Source of the DNA: Coriaria nepalensis
Taxonomy: Eukaryota > Streptophyta > Magnoliopsida > Cucurbitales > Coriariaceae
Assembly (NCBI GenBank): GCA_027186245.1
Contig: CP114495.1
Span: 3,177,001 to 3,241,000, forward strand
Direction: 5' to 3'
Length of the DNA stretch: 64,000 nucleotides
The notes under the pieces were generated by a model. That model ran no database searches. It had not been told where the DNA came from and saw only the letters and a list, made by a program, of their open reading frames with translations. Positions 22,349 to 34,300 of the stretch are shown here, piece after piece. The position numbers and the translations under genes were made by a program. Every line of letters begins with the position of its first letter. Position 1 is the stretch's first letter.

Positions 22349-25300
22349 ATGTTGCAGCCTGGTAAGTCTTGGAAAATTTCTTCATTAAAAGTTGCTTTGA
22401 TTTTTCTTACTGGTTTTTTAATTTTTGTTTTGGTTTGATTCTTCGATTTTGGCTGATTTTTAGTTGTGAGGAAATGTAAAGATAGTTAGAGATGCAGAAA
22501 AATGGATAGGATCATACTGTAACACGCTTATATATAGAAAAATTAAGATGGAATTGTTTGCAAGAAGTTGATATTGGCCTACTTATTATGGTGGAGTACA
22601 TGCACTCAGTTTCTGCTACAATCTTCTTAGATTGCTTGTGAATTTGAAAAAGATTGTTTGAAAGTTATTTCCCATGTGATCTCAGGGTATGATATTAACG
22701 AGCTTTACCAAGAAGCTCAAACCCGTTGGTTGAAGCCTTCAGAAGTGCACTTTATTTTAGAGAATCATGACAAGTACCAGCTGACTGAGGAGGCCCCAAA
22801 ACAGCCAACAAGTAATCCTTTTCTCATTTGCTTTTAAGTAATTCCCCGATTGTATCTATTAGGGTTATATTTTATTACTGATTAATCATATTGGACTTGG
22901 AAATCACAAACAGGTGGATCTCTGTTTCTTTTTAACAAGCGAGTGCTCCGTTTTTTCCGTAAAGATGGTCACAACTGGCGAAAGAAAAAGGATGGAAGAA
23001 CTGTTGGTGAAGCACATGAAAGGCTTAAGGTTCGTTAAACCCATCATGGATATATGCAAACTAACCTCTCTCTTGAAGGACATATTACTGCTACATATAC
23101 AGGTGCCACTGAGTCTGGTTTGTTGGATCAGCTTCAAATACAAGAAATACAAACTCAAATTTCTGTAAAATTATTCAATTCTGGACAATGCATTTGTGGT
23201 TTACTGTGTGAGTATACATATGTTGAACTTCTCACTATGGAGCAGTTCCGTCATTTCTATGGAACACTGGATGCCTGGACAGTAATTGGATGCCACTTAA
23301 AAAATGTGATATTTGCAACTTTTCATTCATCCAATATCTTTCTCTCCATTATAGAACATTAGGGCTTTTTTAATTCTTATTGAGTGAGGTGAATGAATTA
23401 CAATCTCCAGAAGGGGAGTGCATTTGTGACTCTGAGAATGCTTTCTTGAAGCGTCTATGAAAGAGTTAAAGCCTACACTTATTGACTCCTAGGTCTGCAA
23501 CCAAACCTGCCACTTGATTATGTTCACTTGACTGAGACTAATGATATTGACTGCAAAAGCAAGACTAGTGATATGGAGAAAGGAGGAGCTTAGAGAACAT
23601 CAACAAGGGATGACCATTTATACTCTCACCTTACTACATCCAGAATTTCCAGGATTTCAAGGCAGGAATCATCTAAATTTAGGTTGTAGGTATTTACAGG
23701 ATGTAAATTCGAAATCGTCAATGAAAATGACGGGAAGTTTCGACAACCGGTCCATCGGGATCTGTAAGGACATTCTAGGAGGCTTTCTGTGGACTACAGC
23801 TATTTCACGCTTGAAGAAAATGTGAGTGTCCATTTGGACCGGTCCAAATGTAGAAGCAACAACCTTAGGACTCTGAAACGTTCTAAGGTCTTTAATTCAT
23901 TGGCTGATGAATCTTATGTTGTTCGAAGCTATCATTAGGAGAGTCTTAGAAACTGCTTTGCTCATGTTGTGTTTCCAAATTTCCCAGACTATTATCAGCA
24001 AGGGAATGCATCGGCCCAGAATACACAATCGATACCTTCGTGGTTTGTGCCAGATTATGTCATCACCACCTCATTATGAGTTTCATATTCTGCTGACTGT
24101 GAAAATGGGCCATGTTTCACCCAAAAAATGGGGAGGGGGGACCTTGAGGAATGTGGCAAAGTATAGTCAGGCCGTGGCAACTTTCACTATTGCAGAACAA
24201 ATGTTTCCCCTATGTTAGGATTCTATGACATCTGCACACAGAGGCTAGGGGAACAGAGGCTTCTTAGATTTCACTTCGTTTTCATTTTCTATGTATATGA
24301 TTGTGTATCTAAGTGACTGAAGCTCCCGCTTCCATGCTCGATTATCCATTCTTTTTATGTACTAAATGGTCATATAGTTGTATACCTGCTAGCAATGCGT
24401 CTTGGAAAGGAAATCTTACAGACCATAAGGTAATCATAGTAGCTAGGTCTTTCAAAGACCAAATCTTACAGACCATGATGGAACTGAAGGGGATGGGAAG
24501 AGGTAGGGGTAGTGGTGGGAAGAGGGAGGGTTTGGTTACAGGACAACTATAGTGATAATGGAAAACCAAGTTAGAGTTATTGCTTTAAAGTTTAATTACT
24601 CTCATGATTGAAAGCAGAGGCTTATATCAATGCCCTTTTGATTGCAAGAATTTGCTTTAATCTCAGTCACCCTGCTACTACAATTAGGTGTTTGTTTTAC
24701 GTGAATGAAAATTTGGTGAATGTTGATTACTGGAGTCTGAACAGCTGGTGTTTTCAATGCTTAATTAGGTTGGAAATATTGAAACTCTAAACTGTTACTA
24801 TGCACATGGAGAGGAGAACCCCAATTTTCAGAGACGTAGCTATTGGATATTGGACCCGTGAGTTCTCTTTGTACTTGGTTGAAGACTGTTTATATTTTTA
24901 TATTCCTGATATTAGTTTACTTTTTCTCTCATTATATATAAATAGTAGAGCGTTTAGTGCAGAGTTTCAAACAGAGTTTCAAACATTATAAAGTCTAATG
25001 ACATCAAAAGAAAGTATCATTCCCACCTGATACAACCTTACTGATTTTTTTGTTTTTTTGTTTTGATTTTTCTGAAACTAAGAGCATTGGTGAGTCTCAT
25101 TAACTTACATGTTATTTTTCTTGACAGGTCATCGGATCACATTGTTCTTGTGCATTATAGAGATATTAGTGAGGTGAGCTTCTAATTATGAGTGGCAACA
25201 GAGGTATAATCTAATAAAAGTTACACTTGCTCTTATTTCTGGTTGTTTATGTCTGCTGTGCCTTCTACTCAGTATGCAATGATTTTGTCATTATAAATCG

Positions 25301-28300
25301 ATGGCTTGGTTGTATGTCCATCCAGACTGCACTAGCTTTAACAAAAGTTAATAAATTATATTAATTGGGTGCCATCAAAATAGCTAGAAAAAATATACTA
25401 TGGCATTCAATGATGTAAATTTTAGCTAGAGAAATTCATTGGTGTTGACAAAGCAAAAGTAATTCTTTAAAATGGCAGCAATTCTCCATGCCAGTAGGCC
25501 TCGTTTATGTTTTCAATGTATCTGATCGTGACAATTTGGCATTAGCTCTTTTAGCATGCTATAATATTTGATCTCACTCTTTTTTCTTTTTTCCCTCTGC
25601 CAAAGATGGCTCATTTCATATCATTCCACCTAGCCCCATGCATGGTTGTCATGAATTCTATTATTTGAGATGGAAAGAGAATATTTTCTTATACAATATT
25701 GAAAAGTGAGGCACCTACATATATATACAACTAGGAAACTAGAATTAAGCTAATTGACAGCTATATGCATATAATATACAACTAATACTTCCCCTCAAGT
25801 TGGAACATAGATATTAATCATGCCCAATTTGTTACAAAGATAATCAACCCGAACTCCATTTAAAGTTAATAGGTCAAGGACATATTTTCTCTGAGATAGA
25901 AAGATACCTTTTTTACTCCTTGTAACTTCAACACCCAATAAATACTTTAGCACCCCCAAGTCTTTTGTGTGAAACTGAGTATGAATGAAAGACTTAAGAG
26001 ATGAGATTCCCGTTGTATCACTTCCGGTGATAACAATGTCATCCACATATACAACTAACAGAATGATACCAACTCCTGATTGCTTGTAGAACGCAGAATG
26101 GTCATACTTGCTTTTCATCATACCAAATTTTTCAATAGCCTGACTAAATTTTCCAAACCAAGCACGAGGACTCTGTTTCAAACCATACAAAGATTTTCGA
26201 AGACAACAAACTTGCCCTAACTCCCCCTGAGCAACAAAACCAGGAGGTTGTTCCATATACACCTCCTCCTGAAGATCACCATGAAGAAAAACATTCTTGA
26301 TATCAAGTTGATGTAAAGGCCAATGATGAGTAGCTGCCATTGAAATAAACAATCGAAGATATGTCAATTTTGCAACGGGAGAAAAAGTGTCAGAATAGTC
26401 TACTCCATAGGTTTTGAGCATAGCCCTTAGCGACAAGACATGCTTTTTATTTGGCAACTGATCCATCTAGATTGACCTTAATTGCGAATACCCATTTGCA
26501 TCTTATATCCCGTTTCCCTAAAGGTAAATCGACCAAGTCCTAAGTGCCATTGTCATCTAAAGCATTCATCTCCTCTATCATTGCATCATGCCAACCAGGA
26601 TGAGATATGGTTTCACGAACATTTTTAGGAATAGAATCAAGGGAAGCAATAAAAGAATAAGAGGAAGACGACAAGCCGTTATAAGAAACAAAAGAAGAAA
26701 TAGGATAAGTATACTGGCGTTTACCTTTGCGTAACGCAATAGGAAGATCATTGTTCGGGATTGGATCTGATGATGAAGGAGCGGGTGCAAGACATGAATC
26801 AAGAGGTTGACGCCTAGAGTAGACTTGAGTAATATGAGGCTTGACATGAGCTGATTCCGAGACAGGGGCAGAGGATGTGATAGAATAGACCAACAAATTA
26901 TCATCCTCCCCTTGACGAGCGGGAATAGGTGAAGACGGAAAATAAGGTGTGTCTTCCATGAAAGTAACATCAATGCAAACAAGATATTTGTTAAGACTGG
27001 GACAATAACACCTATAACCTTTCTGAAGATGAGAAGAACCAAGGAAGATACACTTCAAAGACTTGGGATCTAATTTAGTGACGTGCGGACGAACATCCCG
27101 AACAAAACAAGTGCTACCAAATGTCCTAGGATCAACAGGGAACAATGACTTATTTAGAAAAAGGATTGTGTAAGGGAGATACCATGAAGAATAGAGGATG
27201 ACATGCGGTTAATGAGAAAACATGCTGTAGAAATTGCATCGGCCCAAAAAGGGTTAGGAACATGCATTTGAAATAAAAGAGGCTCGTGCAGTTTCAAGAA
27301 GATGTTTGTTTTTATGTTCTGCCACGCCATTTTGAGATGGAGTATCAACACAAGAAGTTTCATGAAACATGCCATTCTGAGCCATATAAGATTGAAATAA
27401 AACGGACATATATTCCTTGGCGTTATCACTTCGCAAAATACGGATGGAAACATTAAATTAAGTTATAATCTCAACACAAAATGCACAAAAGAGAGAGAAC
27501 AACTCATAACGATTTTTCATTAAATATAACCAAGTTACATGAGAATAATCATCCACAAAAGTAATAAAATACCTAAATCTAGGTTTAGACAAAATTAGAC
27601 AAGGACCCCAAACATCAGAATGAACTAATTCAAAATGAACGCTAGCACGTTTATTGACTCTAAGACTCGAACTAAGATGATGGTGTTTTGCAAACTGACA
27701 CGACTCACAATTTAATGAAGACACCTTACTATATTGTGGACAAAGTTTCTTGAGCAAAGGGAGAGATGGATGACTCATCCTACAATGAGCCTCGAAAGGA
27801 GAAGTGACACTCGAGCAGGCAATAGAAGTGGGGAGCGGTGTGTCAAGAATGTAGAGGCTCATGTCCTTTACCAACAATCTTTTTCGTCATAAGATCCTGA
27901 AATAAACAATGATGAGGGAAAAATGAGATGCAACAGTTAAGATTACGAGTGAGTTGGCTAACAGAGAGCAAATTAAAGGATAAATTAGGTAAATGTAAGA
28001 CATATGACAGAGAAAGCAAAGGGGTAGGAGTAATGGTGCTAGACCCACAAACACAAGATGGTGACCCATCAGCTAAAGTAACGATAGAAGTGGAAGCGTG
28101 TGACTGAAAAGTGGAAAAGAGGATAGAATTACCTGTCATATTATCTGTGGCATCAGAATCAATGACCCATTTAGAGGATGAGGAAAGAAGACATGTGTTG
28201 GGTTTACCTTAATCAACAATAACGGTGAAAGAAGGAGATGAAGACTTAAGTGATTCTTGATACTATGAGAACTTGGCAAATTCATCGACAAAGATAAGGA

Positions 28301-31300
28301 CTAATTTGTCAGAGGTATCATTAGTGAACGCGGTTAAAGGTAAGTCTAAATGTCGTATGAATGGCTTAATTAAATCTGGCCTTGTGATTTCTCTCTATTA
28401 TATAATCTATACAAGAGAATTCTATACATGAAAATAAGCTATATATCTGCTAATATTAACCCTATACAATCTGTCAAATATTAAGCTAATTATTTAGAAG
28501 AGTAAATCAAGGAAATAAATATGGACAGCTTTGATGTCCATTGATAGCCCCCCTCAAGTTGATGCGGGTTGATCAACAAGCATCAATTTGCTACTTAGGA
28601 AGTAATGTCGATGACAAGTGAAATCTGAGGCCAGGGGGCCATTCCCTTGACTCGTACTGATAGAGCCTTGGTGAAGATATCAACAAATTGTAGTTTAGTG
28701 GAAATATGTGGAAGAGTGATAACACGAGCTTCAAAGGCTTCACGGATAGAATGACAGTCGACTTCAATATGCTTTATGCGCTCATGATAGGTAGGATTGG
28801 CCGTGATTTGAATGGCACTTGTATTATCGGCATGTAGGGGTGTAGGATCGGTCTTAGAGAAGTCTAACTCACCAAGCAGACCTCGAAGCCAAATAATTTC
28901 GGAACAAGCAAGAGACATCGCTTGGTACTCAGATTTCGTAGATGACTTAGAAACTCTGTCTTGCTTCTTACTCTTCCAGGTGATCAATGCATCACCTAAG
29001 AGCACGCACCAACCAGTGATGGAGCGATGTGTTTCAGCACAACCAGCCCAATCAGCATCACTATAAGCAACAGGATGAGGAGAATTGCCTGCAGGAAAGA
29101 ATAAGCCACGGGCGAAGGTGCCCTGAACATAGCATATGATCCTACTAACAGCAACCAAATGAAAATGATAAGGAGTCTGAAGAAACTGACTGACTTCTGT
29201 ACAGCAAAAGAAATATTTGATCTAGTGATGGTGAGATAGACAAGGCTACCCACCAATTTCCGATATAAACTAGGATTAACAAGCAAGTTACCCTCCTCTT
29301 TGCGAAGTTTGACAATTAATTCCATGGGAGTATCGACCGAGGTAGCTTCATGCAGTCCAGCTGTAGCCACCAAATCACTAGCATACTTATGTTGATTGAG
29401 TGCAATACCAGAGGGACTACAATGCACCTCAAGACTAAGAAAATACGTGAGATCCAAGATCTTTCATATGAAAGGATTTTGAGAGATGAGTCTTTTGCTA
29501 GACAAGTAAAGCAGAATTAGAACCAGTGATCACAATATCATCAACATAAACCAAAAAGACAACAATACCCATGTTTGATTTCCGAAGAAACAATGAAGTG
29601 TCATACTTGCTCTGTTTGAAGGAAAATTATAAAGTGGTTCGAAATTTATCAAACCAGGCCCGCAGATCTTGTTTGAGACCATAATGAGAGCAACGAAGTT
29701 TACACACATTGGAGGTCGAAGAGGGAAACAATCCCGAGGTGGCTTCATATAAATACACTCTTGAAGATCCCCGTGAAGAAAAACATTCTTAACATCCATC
29801 TGATGTAGTGGCCAATTATTGGAAGTAGCAAGAGTTAGGATCGTACGAACAGTGGTCATCTTAGCCACAAGAGCAAAGATCTCATAATTGACACCATATT
29901 CCTGATTGTTCCCAAGAACAATAAGCTGAGCTTTATAAAGATTCAAACTTCCATCAAAGCGAACCTTGACTGAGTAAACCCATTTGCAACCCAAAGGAAC
30001 TATAGTGGGAGGACAAGGCTCAATGTTCTAGGCGTGCAATTTCTTCCGGCATAGCTTGTCGCCAATGGTCATGCTTGACAACATGTGAGTAACATCTGGG
30101 AATATCAAATGTGGACAATGCAACAGTAAGAGCTGAAATAGAATTGCTAGAAGAAAACCCATACCTATCCGGGGGTACAGACACTTGAGAAGAGCAACAT
30201 ACCAAAGGCTCTGGAGGTGCTGCAACTGACTGATTCTGGTGCATGTTAGGATCATATATCGGGTGAGCCACTGGAAGAGACCGTGGGTGGGATTGTCTCG
30301 TATACACCATACCAGGTTTAAAACGAGAACTGACTAGATGAAAATCTGAGAACTGTTGCTCAAAGGAGGGGAGGACCATAGTAGAAGAAGAGGGCACAGA
30401 TGATATAGGAAAGAAATGTTGATTTTCAAAGAAAATGACAATTCCTAGAAATGCATGTATAATGTAACGTAGGATCATAGCAAACAAATCCCTTTTGACA
30501 CACATTATATTCGAAGAATGCACATCTAACAGATTGAGCAGATAATTTATGTCGCTCATGAGGTGGTAAATGAACAAAACATATACAACTAAAGATACGA
30601 AGATTTTCATAACTAGGTTGCTTAGCAAACAAGCGGAAATAAGGAGACTCCATGTGTAAAACTTGGGAAGGTAAACGATTAATCAAGTGAGTAGCAATTT
30701 TTAGAGCCTCAACCCAGAACATGGATGGAACAGAAGATTCTAACAAGAGAGTGAGTACCATATCAAGAAGATAACAATTTTTGCATTTGGTTACTCCATT
30801 TTGTTGGGGAGTAGCAAAACATGAACGTTGATGCCTTTAGAAGCCAAGAATGCCTGAAACTCAGTAGACAAATATTCACCACCAGAATCTATGCGTAATG
30901 TCTTAATATGTGCAGAAAATTGATTTTCAACATACGCTAAAAATTTAGTGAAAGTACGAAAAATCTCAGATTTAGAGCGAAGAAAATAAACCCAAGTGAA
31001 TCTGTTATGATCATCAATGAAAGTCACATAGTATTAAAATTTTTCATGTGAATTAACCGGGGAAGGTCCCCAAACATCACTATGGATAAGATCAAAGCAG
31101 TGAGAAGCTCTACCAGCATGCAAAGGAAATGGAAGAGTTTTGCTTTTACCAAGTTTGCAAGAATCACACTCAAGAGATAAAGAAGAACGTTTTTTAATAC
31201 CAAGAAAGTCAGAGTTCAATACATGAGATAAGATCTGAGTATTGGGATGGCCTAAACGACGATGCCACACCATACTCAGATTAGGGACATTATGACAAGC

Positions 31301-34300
31301 AAAAGACTTAATAGAAGAAACGGGAGAAAGTGCAAGAATAGGTAAAAATAGTGGAAACAAACGCCCCACTTTAGGTCCCTTCGCGATCGGCTCCCCCGTT
31401 ACCTGGTCCTGCACAACACAACCATCATCAGAAAAATTAATAGCACAATTGTTATCAACTAATTGACCAATAGAAATAAGATTCGTGGAAAGCTGAGGAG
31501 CAAGAAACACATCAGTAAATGTAGAAGAGGCATTTCCAACAGCAGCAATTGGCAAAGAACTGCCATTGGCAGTCTAAATGGCAGAGTGACCAGCATAGGG
31601 CTGAACATGAGATAGAGTTGTGGGAGTATTCGTCATATGATTAGAAGCCCCCGAGTCTACATACCAGAGTGTAGTAGAATTTTTACCTTGAAACCCCATC
31701 GCAGATAATGCTGAAATTAGCATCTGTTGCACCATTTCAGGGGTGCAGTAAGTTGCTGCAGCGCGATCAAAGGAAGCACGTGAAGAAGAGCCATGTGCAA
31801 TAGAAGTCACTGCTAAAGGAACAGTAACAGAAGCCTGAAATGGCAAGTGGCAACAAGATGCCCATATTCTTTGTAGTAGAAACATTGCAGATTTTTAGAA
31901 GTCATAGGAGATCCACGTCCTTGGGCAGCATATGCCATAGTCGCCGTCCCGGAACTGCCATGAGATTGCTCCAGAATAGCTTGAGTACTAAGACGTTGTT
32001 CTTCACGAAGTAACTCACCAAAACAAATATCAAGAGAGAGGGAATAGGAGATCTATTCAATAGAGAGGAGCAAACTGATTCATATTCCGGGCATAGTTTC
32101 ATAAGAAACTGATCACGCTGGCTTGTCTTGTGAAGATTCTGAATAGTCACAAGACTAGCAACAGGATCAGCTGTTGTAACCAAATCAGAATATTCATGCC
32201 AAAGAGTCAAAAATGCCGAGTAGTAGTCTTGGATGGAACGACTACCATGTTGAAACATGGCAATTGAATGTTCCAACTGAAAGCGACGAGCATCATTATC
32301 TTGATAAACCATCTTCAAATAATTCCACATGGATTGAGCGAAGCGATGAGCCTACAAGTTGGTGACAATATGTGGCTCCACCGAACCAAGAAGCCAAGAC
32401 ATGATTCGAGCATCAAGCACAACCCAAGACGGAGAAGACACAACATCCTGGGATTTGGGATTTGGAAGTATCGGATGTTGGTGCAACATCTGTGCCATCA
32501 ATATGGCCCCAAAGGTCTTTTCCCTTGAGAAAAAAATTCAAACTGAAAAACCCATGTAGAGTAATTTGTTCTTGTAAACTTGACACACATTGGTGGAGAA
32601 TCCATTGAAAAGAAATGGAACCCAAGACAAGGCAAAAATTATCCAAAAAAATAAAGGAACTGAGGAAAAAAAAAAAAAAGGGACCTAAAATAGAGGTTGC
32701 CGAAGAACACCACTCCAGGAGAAAATGCTCAAAAAAATGCCCAGAAGAGGTCGACACATGAAACCGAAAAAAAATTGAGTCATGCCGGCGACAACAAAAC
32801 CAAGAGAAGAAAAAAAATTCAACCTTGCTCTGATACCATGTCAAAGGTAAGTCTAAATGTTGTATGAATGGCCGAATTAAATCTGGTGATTTCTCTCTAT
32901 TATATAATCTATACAAGAGAGTTCTATACATGGAAATAAGCTATATATCTGTAATATTAACCCTATACAATCTATCAAATATTAAGCTAATTATTCAGAA
33001 GAGTAAATCAAGGAAATAAATATGGAAATACAATCTATACATGGAACCGGGTGTTTTTGCCGATTTTTGTACTGAAGCTTTCTACACTCAAACTTCGTAT
33101 GGCCTAGCTTACGACAGTAATTACACACAATGCCTCCTGAATCTAACGTTCGAGTTTCAAATCCTTGTGAGCTACACACTACGTCCGTCACAATAGAAGA
33201 CTTATTTTTAGCTATAACACTGAGCACAGAACAACCAGGGATGCAGAGGAGGACAACCGGAAGAAGAGCGACCGACGGAAGATGATGCACGTGCTCTAAC
33301 GCGCCGGCGCATGGGGAACGTTGCACAAACTTTGGACGGTGCGTGGATTCCGGCCACCAAACTTCGGTGAATAGTAGATCAGCGGTTGGGCTTTCGTTCT
33401 GAGTAGGCAGTGAGAACAAAAGATGACTCTAACTAGGGTTGCCGAAATGGAACCCTAAAATATACTAAACCATGTGTTTATGCAAAAGACCCAAAACAAA
33501 ACCCTAATTTTGTAACAAAACTCGAATTTCGAAACCCGAATGCTCTGATACCATGTTATATGAGATGGAAAGAGAATACTTTCTTATACAATATTGAAAA
33601 CTGAGGCATATATATATACAACTAGGAAACTAGAATTAAGGAAACTTTGACAGCTATATACATATTATATACAGCTAACAAGTTCAAAGCACATTCAAAT
33701 GAAAGCTAGCCAATGTCCTATTCATTCTCTTATAACTTCCACTAGTTGCAAGAACTAGAATATGCTTAGATTTTAATTTTCTATCATCAGTTGCATTTAT
33801 GTGTTGCAGGGTAAGTCTGTGTCTGGATGTGTTCCCCAATCATCTCCAGGATCCTCTTCTGGTTTCGTTCAGAGCCCCGCATCATATTCTAATCAAATTC
33901 TGAGCTCTAGTTCTGAACATCAACATAATTTATTGAGTCCTGGACCTGTTGAAGTTAGTTCTGAGATAGCTAACAGTAGTAATGGGGTAGATGGCTCTGA
34001 GAGACTCGATGGAACAGCTGAAGTGGTAAATTCGGATGGGCTTGCTGTTTCTCAAGCTTTACGAAGAATTGAGGAACAATTAAGTTTGAATGATGACAGC
34101 CTTAAAGATGTCGGTCTATTTTATCGTCAAGATGAATATATAAATGATTCTCATGTTTACAATGGGGAGATATCCAACAGCAATCACTTTGCGACTTTTC
34201 AGGAATCAGATAGTACTGTGCAAAAACAACTTTATGGACATTCTTTGATGCAAGGTATAGATTGCGTTTTTTCTACTGATTTGGGACTTTTTTCCCCCCC

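Larger units (their letters stand above)
28332..33026 (-). mobile_element. Inner Ty1/copia element nested in the outer one
   Basis: About 4.7 kb, same antisense orientation. LTR copies at about 28332-28540 and 32839-33026 agree closely, but the right copy ends about 15-20 bases short of the left one, so its outer end seems truncated or rearranged. A primer site reading TGGTATCAGAGC on the element strand lies at 32827-32838 and a polypurine tract at 28547-28558. It interrupts the outer element between its zinc-knuckle region and protease. No clean target duplication was found at the right junction. Coding content is full length in domain order but carries frame breaks, so it is degenerate and younger than its host element. 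Confidence 0.85.
25659..33680 (-). mobile_element. Outer Ty1/copia element in CAMTA4-like intron 5, decayed and internally deleted
   Basis: Short LTRs (about 128 bp) at 25659-25787 and 33554-33680 flank the element. A Met-tRNA primer site lies just inside the right LTR (33542-33553) and a polypurine tract just inside the left (25788-25799), so the element runs right to left, antisense to the host gene. Flanks AATTC (25654-25658) and AGTTC (33681-33685) match at four of five bases and may be a decayed target duplication. A second copia element is inserted at about 28332-33026. Without it the outer copy is only about 3.3 kb. Most of gag and the RNase H domain are missing, and many stops and frame changes are present. 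It cannot be autonomous. Confidence 0.85.
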
